DNA of 64,000 bases from Triplophysa rosa (GCF_024868665.1 NC_079893.1:12394661-12458660), one strand, 5' to 3'. Numbered from the stretch's first letter, positions 25,617 to 38,682 are shown. Program-made: numbers and translations. The notes: generated by a model from the letters alone, not told the origin.

Positions 25617-25741
25617 CATGCTCTGCTGCAGCCTTGAGCGTAGCCCCAGAGTGTGAGGACCCGAACGGGTTCCTGATGAAGCGTCGACGTCTCCTCAGGT
25701 CATCCTCCCAGTAGTCCAGGCGCCAGAACTCCAGCGGTCTG
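25617..25741 (-). CDS. lrba: lrba coding exon, 125 bp
   Basis: Encodes 'RPLEFWRLDYWEDDLRRRRR' then 'FIRNPFGSSHSGATLKAAAEH', a conserved tryptophan- and arginine-rich linker of LRBA/NBEA upstream of the PH-BEACH domain. The acceptor is preceded by a strong pyrimidine tract ('cactctctcttcctttcggcag'). Its first base C completes an AGC serine codon. The donor is CATG/GTGGGT; another GT two bases away was rejected because only CATG joins in phase with the next exon (reading His-Ala-Pro-Glu-Glu-Asp). The intron to the next exon is about 5.35 kb. Confidence 0.95.
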
Positions 25742-25991
25742 CTGCCGAAAGGAAGAGAGAGTGACGAAGAGAGCGAGAGAGAGAAAGGCACATATGTTAG
25801 CAATTAGCCGATGCAATGAGAAGTGGCAAAGGCAGAGCTGTATAATACAGGCCTTGTGTTGCCGCATTGCAAAGTGTAGAAACCGAGGAAAGGTTGACAC
25901 TGTGTCCTGTGTAGATGCAACGCAACACAATATAAGGGATCTTCTCAATGTTGTTTGTTTTTGTCCTAACAAGCCGTGATGGCGATACACG

Positions 25992-26651
25992 TTGAGCGAC
26001 AGCGGATCAGATTTGAGAAAAAAAAAAGATGTTATGGCTTGGCGTCTAGTTAGAACAGTGGTCGGGAACCTGTGGCTCTTTTCAAAAATCATGTGGCTGG
26101 CCAGGTATCTTAACCTTCACCAACATTTGATCATTAAAAACATCATAATATATATGAATATTTCAGGTTATCCTGGCCACTACATGCATGCAGTGCTATG
26201 CGCAAGCCACGTAACGACACTAATCAACGGCAAACAACGTTTATATGGTAACCTCTCGCACCGGCAGCCCAGCATCATATCGAAAGCCAACAGGCTCATA
26301 ATTCGCATGCTTTTTACCCAGTGCGCGAGGTCTTTAGAAGAGCCAGAGTCATGCACCTACAAACCGAACTACAAAGCTATTAGCAAGACGCTAGTTATGT
26401 TCGCTTTTATGAGGTGTTGCGCAGGTTGCACAGACCGATCGGCGTATGACATCAAAGTGCCGCGAGAGCACAGCTCCGTGTGCTTTCGAAACGCGTACTC
26501 TGATGTCAGACACTTGCCGATCATGCAGCATTTCAAGAAGTGGAAGATTGCAATGCATTGTCAGAAGACACATATGCAGTATTTTGTGAGTATCAGTACC
26601 ATGAACGTGCACTTTTTAAAATGGTTATATGTTAGATATAATGAAGTTTAA
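25992..26651 (+). other. Unrecognised 219-codon open frame near a hAT-like end
   Basis: An uninterrupted frame in which I recognise no domain. Just after its start (26056) is 'cagtggtcgggaacctgtgg', which resembles hAT terminal sequences, and the region 26200-26600 is GC-richer than its surroundings. It could be part of a decayed hAT-family element or a chance frame. The predicted protein is Cys/His-rich near residues 135-190 but has no zinc-finger spacing that I can recognise. I do not call a gene. Confidence 0.25.
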
Positions 26652-27024
26652 TTGAATGGAGGCCTATTGTGAACCTGTAAGTTGTTTATAAGTCATGGAA
26701 ATCATTTTTTAGAGGCCCAGATGTATGCACTGTTTTTGCCTTGTCTGTGGACATGTTCTCTTATCGAAGGCAAAGAACAATTGATCCCCACAGGGACCAT
26801 AAGTGAGACTGTGGACATAAACTGCCAGTCCACAGTTTCATCGAATGAATGCGCCTGGCCCAAAGTTAACTTCCGGTCTGTGTTTAGTTATCGGTCTGGC
26901 TAGCGGCTAGTAATATAACTATTTATTTTATACTTCATCAATATTAATATGAATTAATATTAATATTTCATTTCATATTAAATCTATTAAATTAATTTAA
27001 AACTACAAGTTATTCATTCTTTAT

Positions 27025-27095
27025 TCAGTCTACCAGAAGTTAAGTTTGGGCCATATACTTGTTTGTTTAAGTTGTTGATGCTGAAACGGTCTACA
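27025..27095. repeat. Dispersed 'gtttgggccac' repeat, third copy
   Basis: 'ccagaagttaagtttgggcc' and 'gatgctgaaacggtctac' match the other copies. Confidence 0.42.
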
Positions 27096-27351
27096 CATAT
27101 TATTTACATATATAACATTACATGATCACTTTAAAGTGAGGTACAGATAAAGTGGGACCATTTCAGATCATCTGTCACTGGCACAGTTGTGAAATATGTA
27201 GTCAAATAGCTTTGCACAATTTAATGTAGATTTCAATGACAGCTAAAGACGCAAACAACAACAGTCCAGAAGAACTTCAAGCTTCAGTTTTTAACACGAT
27301 ATAAATGTTATGACAAAATACAACCAACGTAACATTTAAAACCAATTTGAA

Positions 27352-27431
27352 ACATTATAATTACATTTGTGTACGTTATAACGTTATAATTACATAATTA
27401 TAATAAACGTTATAATTACATAATTATATTT
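27352..27431. repeat. AT-rich short tandem repeat
   Basis: 'cgttataattacataattat' recurs almost exactly twice, with shorter related pieces around it. Confidence 0.75.
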
Positions 27432-27829
27432 GTGAACAAAAATCTGAAACACAAAGAGCTTCTGCACCAGTGTTATTTACGTTTTTTAAAATAGCCTCAT
27501 AGTGAAAAGAAGAAGGAATGTTAAACTCCAAATATTAAATCTTCAATTTTATCTGTTGTCACCCAACATACACACAAGCCCTAATCATGGAGACAGAATA
27601 ATATTCATCCAAAATCTCTCCAGTCCGAAGCACTGGAGGAAACTGTTAAAACCATACATTTGTGCTCTCGTTTTAGAAGTCGTACATACACAAAACTCTT
27701 GGGGGCCAACGTCATAACCTTGTGCTATAGTGAAGAAGAGGCCCAGATTTCTCCAGCATCTCAAGAAGGGTACGATGAGAGCTAAATACATCACACTGAA
27801 GATCAGCCTGCTGACACAGCAATCCAGCA

Positions 27830-27838
27830 ACACACACA

Positions 27839-27922
<84 letters not shown>

Positions 27923-27924
27923 CA
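27830..27924. repeat. (CACG)n tetranucleotide microsatellite with (CA)n ends
   Basis: Alternating cgca units from 27840 to 27911 are flanked by (CA)n on both sides. The fully alternating purine-pyrimidine track is a Z-DNA candidate. Confidence 0.97.
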
Positions 27925-28179
27925 GCTGTGGTTCCAGGCTCATTTTTAGACCCAGCAGGACATCTTACAGTAGGTCTGCTGAACAGAGCAGCGGAGAGCG
28001 GGTGCCTTTGACTCCATGTCCTTAGCCTTCAGCCATTTTCTCCTCAATTTGTACCTTTTACCAATGCATGAAAAACCAGTTCTCTCTCCCTTTCATCTTT
28101 CTCTCTTTCTTCCCACTCGTGTGTTTTCTCCCAGCGTGTGAAAGCGTTAACTTTTAATGATGGTATATAACATATTACC

Positions 28180-28330
28180 CCATTTAGATCCAAAGGACTT
28201 TAATTAAAATAATCTCTTCAAATATTCATTATGTTTAGCCCCCCGAGGCACGAGGAAAATACATTTCCCGCAGCACAAATGAGTTTAATCCTCAAAAGCT
28301 TGCTTAATTTGAAATAGAAAAAAAGGAACT
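28180..28330. promoter_or_regulatory. Candidate conserved non-coding block
   Basis: Unique sequence with 'ggactttaattaaaataatc', 'tattcattatgtttagcccc' and 'gcttaatttgaaatag', several homeodomain-type cores in 150 bp. Non-coding on both strands. Confidence 0.22.
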
Positions 28331-29602
28331 AATTTCAGGCGAGAGGGGAGGGAAGGGTATAATTTGTCAAATGGAATTACGCTCATTTCTCCACTGTAAC
28401 ACAGAACAGCATTATCAATTAATTACACACACGCTCGCGCACACAAAAACGCAGATTTAGATTTTCAAGAAATGATGTGCGATGGATGTGATAAAACGTA
28501 CTCCAGTGAAGAATATGAATGATCACGCTCTATTTAGAAAAACAGATCGCTGTGTCTGAGCTGGTGGATCCTCAGAGATGCAATGAGAGAGAGAGGGGGG
28601 CTAGGCGGGGTGGACGACAGCGAATGGCTTTAGCAGTGGCTATGTATCCGTCAAACGGCTGATTTACTGTAGGTGCGGTGAAATATAACTCTCTAAGTCC
28701 ATTCTGCTCTGTAGAAGTGAGAAGAAGTTTTATCGTGCAACAGGGCCTCCACACCCAGGCCAAATAAATCAGGATAACGGCCACTTAAGAGCCCTCCCCT
28801 GTGTTCACCTTCTTTTTTTACGCTTACATACTTTAACAATTGCCAGCAAACACGCTATTATGACCTAAAATACCACGAAGGAGAAAAAAGTGAGAAGGAA
28901 AGTATTAAAAAGGGTTGTGAAAATAGATAAATCAAAGAATGGAGGTCTTCTCAGAATTAATGACACTAGGAGAAATATAAACAGACAGAAATACTTATGG
29001 AAATAGTAATGGCACCGTAATGGCATGCAAAAGACACGTTTTAAAATCTCACTTAAAATCTCGGCCGTTCGGGGCCAAGAAGAATGGAGGTATTTGAGCG
29101 GTGCGGGGTTTTCTCAAAAGTGTGATCGAATCAGTCCACCGCCAGAGGCTCGGTACAAATCTCTCTCTCGTGCGTTCAGACATCCCTCTTAAAGCTTAAG
29201 AGAGCGCTTAAAAGGGGAAAATAAAAACAATTCTAACCTCACGCTTCAAGAGCTCTCCGGTCCGACTAATAAGAGACATTAATATCTGATTTATTCAAGG
29301 CAGGAAAAGGGAGACGTGAGTTTTCCTGGAGAAGCACAGCTCCTCTGAGACCATTTACAGCTCGGGCAGACAGCGCTGCCTTTCTGTTAAATGCTTCAAA
29401 GGAAATGTTTACCCACAGACTTGAATAAGAAAGAAAAAAAAGAAGGGTTGGATGTGATATGTTAGGATCTCATGGACCCACCTTAACACTAATGAATGAG
29501 ACAAGAGGCAAGTCTGCAATACAAATACAACAGCAGTTCAATAATGAACAACAGATGCCAGAGAAATCAGAACATTAGTAGTGTTATATAAAAAAAGACA
29601 TA

Positions 29603-30106
29603 CAGCCACTGAAAAAATGAAGAGACCGTTTTTCTGATTTTAAAATGTACTATTTATGGTTATGTGTTTAGGTAAATTAATCTTTTTTGTTTCTTTCTGT
29701 GAACTACTAACAATATTTTGACCAAATTTCAAATAAAAATATAGTTTCTATTTGCATTTATTTGCAGAAAGTGAAATGACTGGAGAAACAGGTCAAAATA
29801 ACACAAAATCTGCTCTGTATTTTGTCAGACCTCAAATACTGAAAATAATTTACTTTTGAGCAATACCACAGTAATATGTGTCCATATATTTAGGAAATGT
29901 TTTTTTTTCCCCATGTGATAACCTTGATTTTTATCCCAGTTTTCATGTGTCTGGTCATGCTGTCGGTCTTTCACATTGTTGTTGGATGACTTTGTTCCTC
30001 CTGATGTATGATTTTGTGGAAATTCAACAAACACGGGACTGGAATGACCACAATACATCTAGAAAGGTTGATTTAAAATGAAAATTTGGATTTTTTTCCA
30101 CTGCAG
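29603..30106. repeat. Non-autonomous DNA transposon with 'cagccactgaaaaaa' ends
   Basis: Starts 'cagccactgaaaaaatgaag' and ends 'ggatttttttccactgcag', an imperfect inverted pair. Its interior matches 10430-10805 in inverted orientation (for example 'gttggatgactttgttcctc'). No intact coding sequence. A Tc1/mariner origin is possible but not shown. Confidence 0.6.
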
Positions 30107-32281
30107 TATTTCCACTGCTGTTGTACGATATACACACACGATGTATACCTATACAGTCGCGTGAACAACATGTAAAGAACAAAAGACATCCTTATGATAA
30201 ACACATATTTTGTGTCTGTATGATTGTGTACTGTATTGTATTATTATTATTATTAAGCAAGAAATGCAGGCTTCTGAACATATTAACATGTATAACTTCT
30301 ATACATATTTACATACAGAGGCAACTGAAAATTGAGAATTCATAACAACACCGTATACTAAACTTTTATGTTTCGTTTTTTGATAATTACTTTAAATTTG
30401 TGTAACCAACAAAACGTTGAAGACCTCTACATTATTATTTACTTAGCATTTTTTTTAGCATTTGGAAATGTACAGTACAATTACAAAAAAGATGTGCAAT
30501 ACTAGCAATCCTACGCCAAAATTCAAGCCGGACATATTGTCACTTAAACAACAGGAAGAAGCCACTGCTTGACGAAAGCGAGCGAGAGACAGTTCAATTC
30601 ACTCCATATCAAGCCGTCTGTCTGTGAACAGATTTGCTTCTATCTAAGCAGCAGAGAGCTGTTTGAATGTGATAGTTTGCTCCATGTAAATAGGCACTCC
30701 ATCATGCTGGCTTCCAGTGTCCATTAATTAAAATGATTACCAAAGGCCCAGAGCCGATTCAAGGGGCTCCTCACCTGTCACTCTCTGCGAGAGCACAGAT
30801 ACAGAGAAGATCAATTTATCTGCAATACAACACCACGCTGGCCGCTGCAATTAGTCGAGCAGCTGGAAACACGCTCGCAGGCTTCGCTGCCATCCAGACA
30901 CCGTGACAATACAGCCCTAATGAAGGCGAAGGAAGTGTGTGCGTGTAATCCAGCCGCCATCAATCCCAGCAGCCGAACCAGCACGCACATTCCACGAAGC
31001 AAGTGTTTTCATAGCAATAATGAATTATTCATTCATCCATCCATCCATTCATCCTTCCAAAGGGGGTTTCTAACAGGAATTGTGCCAGCGCCTTCTCGAG
31101 ACAACGACAATTACAAAACACAATAGGCCTCGGGATGGGCGCGTGCGTCTGTGCCGCACAGGCGCAATTAGTAATTAGTACGATCGTAAAAAAGCCATGA
31201 CGGAAACAGACCCTTAAATGGCAGTGGGGCGTCTGAATTGTCTTATTGGGCACGGCGAAAGCAACACTTGAGACCTTCCACCAAACATGCCTAATGGAAA
31301 CCACATTTAGCGAGAATTTAACACGAGCAGAGACTTTTATAAGCGTCTGTTCGATGTAATTGAGGTCTTTCTTCTCACCCGGTACCAGTATAAGCGACGG
31401 GTCGCCGGCTGTAAATCTGAACCGGTTTACCAACACAGAAGACAAACGGGGGGCTAAACGTAATGTGGTGTAATACAGATGGCGACCCATTGGCTTAATG
31501 AATAAGGGAAATGGATCGGGGAGCGAGCAGTAAACAGAGGGACAGCAAGAATCAACAGAGGAGAGGGTCATGTTTTATAATATCCTCTTTAAAGCTTCAA
31601 TTGTGCTCCTAAATTGTAGGTTTGCATAAAACAAGCCACACTTTAAGTCTACTTGACTCGAGGGAGGTGTCATAATAAACAAAGCATTTAATTGGGCCAT
31701 GTGTTGAGAATTTCAGCGTGCGAGTGTGTGTGTGTATGGGGATATTAATGAGGTGTTTTTTAGCTGGCTTGTGCCGCCACACTTCAGAAAGGCATCGGTC
31801 TCACACTCAAGTAGCGTTTTAAAACCCTGCGAGCGTTTCTAAATGACTTAAAGGAGCAAGTGTACCCAAATATGCACTTGATGGTAACGCCTGGAGGATT
31901 GGGAATGTTTTCATGCACAGATTAAGGTAAACATGCAATTAATGAACAGATATTTACTAAGATTGAGATAAAATCAGGGACAGACAGATAAATAAATAGA
32001 CAGGATGCATAAAACAAGGAAAATGCTATAATCTGGAGCATTTTCCACATATACTGTATGAATAAATTTTTTCCTAATTATATAAAAATGTACTTCATCT
32101 TTATATTTCATACTATTAGAAATAAGTCAAACCTTTTGTAAGGGCCCCCTTTCTAAGATACATATCCATCTATACATTTTTATGTGTAAAGAAACATTTA
32201 AACTTTGTTAGATAAATCATAAATATACTGTAACACTATAAAGACTACATATTGTTTCCAAACATAAATAGTTGGCTACAC

Positions 32282-32537
32282 CAGCGGTTCTCAAACTTTT
32301 TCGTTGTAGGGCCCCCTTTGTGTGGGGTGCATCGCTTTGGGGCCCCCCTAATAAAGATTTATAATCTTAAACTTAGAATTAAATCAAAAACATATTCTGT
32401 TATACAATGCTGGAACAAAAATTTTTTCGGTTGGTGATCTTAATTTTCTGATGATACATTTCTATATTACATAAAAATGCCACAAAATCTGTGACCCACC
32501 TAGATCCATCTTGGGGCCCCCAGTTTGAGAACCACTG
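32282..32537. mobile_element. Non-autonomous hAT element with perfect 8-bp target duplication
   Basis: A 256-bp element with ends 'cagcggttctcaaac' and 'gtttgagaaccactg' is flanked by identical 8-mers ggctacac (32274-32281 and 32538-32545). The 8-bp duplication and CAG..CTG-type ends are diagnostic of hAT. The interior has 'gggccccc' blocks and no coding sequence. Confidence 0.92.
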
Positions 32538-33954
32538 GGCTACACTTTCACTTTAACATTTACTACAGTGAGAAAAACTCACACATATACAAATACAAAC
32601 AATTCTGAAAACCATGCATGGTGCAAAAATGCAGATCAACACTTGGAAAGAAATTAAACGATAATAATGTTCAGTAGTCTTAGAATTTTTGCTTGTCTCA
32701 CCCCAAAAAATTCTGGGCAACCTTGTGGAGGCCCCCGGACCAAATCTATGACACCCATAGACAGACATGTTGATTTTTTCAGTGTGGCTATGAAAGTCTA
32801 ACTGAACGACTGCCATCCATCAGAATGGAAGTTACCCATAAACACATTCAACTCTACCATTAGAGTACCTGTGTGGCCTATTTATGGGTAGAAACCCATT
32901 AAAGAAATATCAAAATCTGCCACAAGAACGCAACATCATTTACCAAGAGGGCAAAATTCTCGTCCAAGAATGATGATGGCTTCTTTCCTGTTTATCATTT
33001 CAAACCAATGTGTCGGTGCAGGCGTGTGTATTCCGGCCTGATATTACACTGGAGTTCATTTCTGGTACGAAGATTATGTAAATGACAATGATGTGACCTT
33101 TAGCATAACAAACGGGGCAGATGGAGCACAAGTTTCATACATCACTCCAGCACAGGGCACTTTAGAGACGACTCGCACTCATTTATAACCTTTTCCCGTG
33201 GATTAATACAGTTACAGTCGGCGTGAACATATCTTTCTTTGTGGCTTTTTCATTAATGCCTGCGATTGCCGCCACTCAAATGGCTCTTTCTCGTGGAGAT
33301 TATTTCGTACGATTTGCATAAACCATGTGTTTATGAAAACTGAATAGATGAATTGTGTATTTGTCATGCAGAGGGAAAACGTGGGTCTCTCCATCAAAAT
33401 CCAGGCAGTCCAAGCGGTCTGAAATGAATCTGAGAGAGGGGAAATCAGAGCGACTGTGTCTGATTAAGGTGGTGATGTTGTATGCAGAGCAGGGGAAATA
33501 ATCTGTGACGCTCAGTGATGGCGGATGTTAATGTCTCTGACATGGGGTCAGGTGCAGCACATGATAATAACATGAGTGACAGAGGGTCTGTGCTGCATGT
33601 TGGGGGAAAACAAATGTCTCTTCTTTTCTTTTTTATGCGTTGTATGTATTCAAGGAATACTTCATTTAATTTGCATTTCGTACATTCATCAGGGTTCAAG
33701 GTTCTTTCTACAGTTACTGTTATAGCTGCACTCAGTTACATTATGCCTCCATTATTATACCTGTTGTCTGAAACTGGTCACAAAATGAGACTCAACAAAA
33801 TCATATCTAAACTGTTTCAGCAAACGTAAATTCAAAAATGACTACTATTTAGGCTATCCATGTCAATCATAAAAACGTACCTATTACTCCTTGATAATCA
33901 TAAACATTTCATCTTAACTTTTATTCAAAAGTCACTGACTGCAGCTGTAATGTG

Positions 33955-34085
33955 TCAGAGGAGAACTGGCATTCCCTGAGACTGGTTTCACTCAAGGTTT
34001 TTTTCTCCATTTATTCATCATAGGAGTTTCGGTAAATCGCCCCCGTGCCGTGTTGGCTTGCTCACCAGGAAACTGCTTATATTAG
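33955..34085 (+). repeat. Dispersed repeat tail ('caaggtttttttctccattt')
   Basis: 'ctgagactggtttcactcaa' followed by 'ggtttttttctccatttatt' and 'ttggcttgctcaccaggaa' resembles a widely dispersed fish retroposon segment. Class not assigned. Confidence 0.4.
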
Positions 34086-35115
34086 GTTATCTTCTGCAAA
34101 TTCCATTAACATTACTTTTATTAGGATGGTCCTCTCTGTTTGTACTCTGTTTGTTTTCTTTAATGAACTGTAATGATAATGAACTGTTTTTCTAATCAGA
34201 ATCAGAATCCAGACACTAAATCAACAACTATTTTAGTACATATGAAATGCTCCTGAATTTTGTTTTTACTTGGGAAACAAGTTATACTGAAATATCAAGC
34301 TTTGATTAATCCAAGTAAAATATTTTTTAACATCTTCAACAGAGCCACACTTTTGCGAAAATGTACTCTTGGCATTTTATTAATCAACTTTTTGAGGTGT
34401 CACCCTGGGGTGCTTTTTACACATTACTGATGGAGTTCCTATCTATTCTGGGATTACTCTTCTATAGGGCTGTGTATTGGAAAGTGCCTCCCAATACGAT
34501 ACATATCACGATAGATGGGTCACGATACAATATATTACTATGTATTTCGATACGATACACATTTGCGATATATTGCAATACTTTAAATAGAAAATGTAAA
34601 AAGTAGAGCTAGAAATACAACATGCTGTGCACCACCGGGGGGTTTCTGTAAGGATAAGTGTAAAAACATACCTTACCTCTGCAGAGTGGCCATGATGTGC
34701 GATGCATGGACCTTTAGATCAGAGGTTTGGGTTCTCAAACTGTGGATTGCGCCCCTCAAGTGGGTAACACAGGGGAATAAGGTGGCTCACGCAAGTCACT
34801 TTACAGTTAAAACAATGAACATGGGCAGTATAAAACCCCTGCTTCATCCGTGCTGTAAATGCGCTGGTGTCACATCCGTGAAAGCACAATAAATGTCATT
34901 GTTACTTTTTGGAATAAACTTTTTGTCTAAGGCACTGCAGTAGCCAAGTGACTTGGTGGGTCATGACTTGCGAAGCTTACAAACAGCATTTATTTTATAT
35001 AACTCATTACTCCATGACTTATTTTGAAAACCAAAGCACACCCACACATCAGCTTGAAGCGTTCTTATATTTTTTGCCATGCTCGCTCGCGTCCACTTAC
35101 TTTTGGCCGTATGTA

Positions 35116-36512
35116 CAGTGAGGGAAATAAGTATTTGATCCCCTGCTGATTTTGTAAGTTTGCCTACTTACAAACAAATGAAGGGTCTATAATTTTTATG
35201 GTGGGTTTATTTTAACTGATAGACACAGAATATTTAAAAAAATCAGGGGAAAAAAATGTTATATAAAGGTTATAAACTGATTTGCCAAGGTTTCTTGGCT
35301 GTCACTCAGCAAATTGGAGTTTTAGCCTCCTTCACAGAGGTTCTATAGGACTAGGGTCTAGAGACTGGCTAGGACATTTAATGTGCTTCTCCTTAAGCCA
35401 CTATTTGGTTGTCTTGGCAATATGTTTTGCGTCTTTGTCATATTAAAGGCTCATCCATGACCCATCTTCAGTGACCTAGTTAAGGGGAGGAGGTTCTCGT
35501 CCAAGATTTTACGGTACATGGGCCCGTCCCGCAGCCCCTCAATGCGGTGAAGTCATCCTGTATACCTGTAGCAGAGAAAAAGCCCTAAAGCAGAATGTTT
35601 CCAACACTGTGCTTCTCTGTAGACATGATGTTCTTGGGCTCATAGTCAGCATTTCTCTCCCTCCAAACACAGGAGTCCATTTTGGTCTCACAGCAGTGCC
35701 AGCACTTTCGCCAAAGCCTTTTCTGAATCATTTTTATGTTCATTGTCAAACTTAAGACGAGCCAGGCGGGCCTTCTTGGGCAGGAGGACCTTGCAGGTGA
35801 TTCAGGATTTCAGTCTACTGTGGCATAGCGTGTTACCAATGTGTTACCAATATTTTGCTTGCTAACTGTGTTCCCAACTGTCTTGAAATCATTAACAGGC
35901 TTCTTCCGTGTAGTTCTGGGCTGATCTTTAACATTTCTCATGATCATCTTTACCCCATTGGGGAAATATTGCAGGGAGCTTCAGATCAAGGGCATTTGAT
36001 AGTTATTTTGTATATCTTCTATTTCCAAATAATCACACCAACAGTTGTCTCCTTCTCACCAAGCTTCTGTCTGTAGCCTATTCAAGGTTTGTGCAGGTCT
36101 CCAATCTTGTCGCTGACATCCTTTAAAACCTATTTGGTCTGGACCATGGTGTTGGAGAGGTTGAACTGGAAGATACAGATTCTGTTGGCAGGCATCTTTT
36201 ATATACATAACAAGCTGATTTAGGAGTACTTTCTTAAAGTGACAGGACTAATCTGTGATCCATATAGGCACATAACCAATCTGTGGAGCCAGAATTCTTG
36301 CTAGTTGGTAGGGGATCAAATACTTATTTCACTGACTGAAATGCAAATCAATTTATAACCTTTATATAACATTTTTTTCCCCTGATTTTTTTTAATATTC
36401 TGTGTCTATCAGTTAAAATAAACCCACCATAAAAATTATAGACCCTTCATTTGTTTGTAAGTAGGCAAACTTACAAAATCAGCAGGGGATCAAATACTTA
36501 TTTCCCTCACTG
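35116..36512. mobile_element. Tc1-like element with long terminal inverted repeats, decayed
   Basis: The ends 'cagtgagggaaataagtatt' and its inverted copy are flanked by TA on both sides (35114-35115, 36513-36514). The inverted repeats are very long, about 160 bases each (to about 35275 and from about 36350), nearly identical. The interior carries a broken minus-strand transposase. The element sits inside another repeat rich in 'cgatacgata' motifs. Confidence 0.88.
35290..36150 (-). pseudogene. Decayed Tc1-like transposase
   Basis: From about 36148 the minus strand reads MVQTK, then a stop, then 'VLKDVSDKIGDLHKP' and another stop, recognisable as the N-terminal helix-turn-helix of fish Tc1 transposases. 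Near 35440-35560 the reading 'SLKMGHGWAFNMTK' and 'GLRDGPMYR' matches the catalytic region with several changes and frame breaks. No functional protein can be made. Boundaries are approximate. Confidence 0.7.
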
Positions 36513-37595
36513 TATATGACACGATTTTAAAAAATGTATCGATAGTAGAGGTATCACTATCGAAAAAAAAATATTGCGATAGTTACTAGTATCGATATTT
36601 TTCCACAGTACCTCTATAATTTTCTTCATATGATATTATAAACCTTTTTCTTGGTTATGTATTATCTGGCCTAGGACACTAAGTGAGCCATTTGTGTCAC
36701 CCCTTAAAAAAGTGCATACTTGCTACATGCACGATGCTTTTAAACAGAGTGAACACCTCAGAATATGAAAAGGAAGAGAAACAAAGGGGAAAAACAAAGT
36801 CAAAGCCTAAGAAGGAAACAAGAAAAAAAATGACAGAGAATTATGGTAGAGATGGGTAACGGATGCCCCATCGTGCTCCGGGGCAGGAGCTAGAATTTTA
36901 TGTGTCCCCTTTCTGCTTTCGCTGCAAAAGCAAACCGCTGGGTCACAAAGATAAAGGATATTTTTTGGTAAATGGCGAAAGTGTTGAAATAAATGACCCG
37001 ACCGGAGCTGCGTGTAATTACTGTGGCCCAGAGACGTACAATCTATCACGGTGGTGAGGAGGTGACAGAGTGCTAAAGGGTTAGTCAAAGGAGATAGCCT
37101 CTGACTAACTACTGCACCCGGGCAATCGATACATTCCTGATGTTTTCCCCGGAAGAGAGACACGCGAAGAGGGAGTGGGCCGAGAAAAGCCCTTAAAACT
37201 TCCCCGAATGGCTTTTCATTCAAATATTGATCAGGGCCTCCTATCGTGACCTCGGCCTTTCACGGCAGTATACTTTCTTAAGGGCATATGAAACTCATAA
37301 ATCTGAGTTGCTACAAAGAAGTGCGCGTGTTGTGTGTAATAGGTCACGCTGGAGAAGGGGACCGATCGGTACTTTATAAAGGGACATTCCATTAAAAGAG
37401 CTCCTCAGAGGGGATGATGGGAAGGCTTTGAGGACAGATAAGAGCACCTCGATGTTCCTCACCTTCAGCTCTGGACCGAAGGGGAACATGAACAGAAAGG
37501 GAGACACGTAGGCATGCAGATTCCTAGAAACAAACTATTACACATACAATATTTGTCCCTCCTTGCATTTCTTTCATTTCCTATTTCTTGTCTAT

Positions 37596-37918
37596 TTAAA
37601 GTGATAGTTCACTCCAAAATGAAAATTCTGTCATCATTTACTCACCATCTTGTCATTTCAAAATGACAATATTTCTTCTGCGAAACAGAAATACGATATT
37701 TTGAAGATGAATAACCGAACAACAGCAGTACCCATTCACTTCTACTGTATGTACCCAAAACCAATGCAAGTCAATGGGTCCCGCCGTTGTTCGGTTACCA
37801 CCATTCTTTAAAATATCTTCTTTTGTGTTCTGCAGAAGAAAGAAAGGCATACAGGTTTGAAATGACAAAAGGGTGAGTAAATGATGACAGAATTTTCATT
37901 TTTGGGTGAACTCTTTAA
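37596..37918. repeat. Palindromic 'aaagggatagttcaccc' element, copy 6
   Basis: 'ttaaagtgatagttcactcc' to 'ttgggtgaactctttaa', with inner pair 'accaatgcaagtcaatggg' and 'cccattcacttctactg' typical of the family. Confidence 0.82.
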
Positions 37919-38682
37919 TGCTTGAATTGCAGCTTCAAAGCAAGTAAACTGCATAAACTAGTCTAGACTTGCACACAAAATTCATACTGTAGGTCTATGT
38001 TAGTCAGACAACAGTTCTCTCATCTTAGTAGCTACTGCAACTGACCCAAAATCATCTGTGGAAAATGTCCAGACAGTTTCTATAGTTCCAATGAAGCTCT
38101 TGAAGCGACTGCTGAACTCCGGTTAGTTCTGGGATATGTGGAGTCTGACATGCTAACATATGGACAACATCAGCTCCACAGAAGCCGTTAATTTGTCCTT
38201 CTTTGACACTCTGTTACTATTTCTTACAGTCCGGGCCACTGTAGTGTATATACAGTCAAAGCTAAATGTTTTCATTAGGGCATATTTTAATCCATTTCCA
38301 TAACGCAGGAGAACAGAGCCGCGAGTAGCCATATTCACATCATTTACGTAATATATCCCCAGGAATCTGCGGCTGTCAAACGTTCACATGCTCTCTGAAG
38401 ATTTACCGACTGGAAAGATGGGATTTACCGTCAAGATGAAGACACGAAGGCCAATGCGAAACCTGCGAAAAACAGGAGTGTGTTGCGAGTCGCCGGCGGT
38501 TGATAGATATTCTACGCGGCTAATCCGTGTTTACGGCTAACGTCTCACAAAGGAGTTTTTGCGTCTAGGTGCACCAGCTAACTGGTTTTGTTTGAAAGGC
38601 TTTGAGATTCCATGGGAGAGAAAGCCATTTTGTTTCCATCAGGAATAAAGGAGGGAGGGGAAAACAGAGGAAAGAACAGCTG

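Larger units (their letters stand above)
34466..36605. repeat. Dispersed 'cgatacgatac' repeat split by the Tc1 insertion
   Basis: Left part (34466-35114) opens with 'gggctgtgtattggaaagtg' and repeated 'cacgata/cgatacgata' motifs. The right part (36513-36605) has 'atcgatag', 'gcgatagtt' and 'agtatcgatat'. The two parts resemble ends of one fish DNA repeat interrupted by the Tc1-like element. Outer borders are uncertain. Confidence 0.45.

Noticed and set aside
27585..28011. Cys/Val/Arg- and Thr/His/Ala-rich frames
   Set aside because: Produced by the (CACG)n repeat.
31029..31571. 180-codon minus-strand frame
   Set aside because: No recognisable domain; chance frame in a GC-richer intronic block with no splice or start support.
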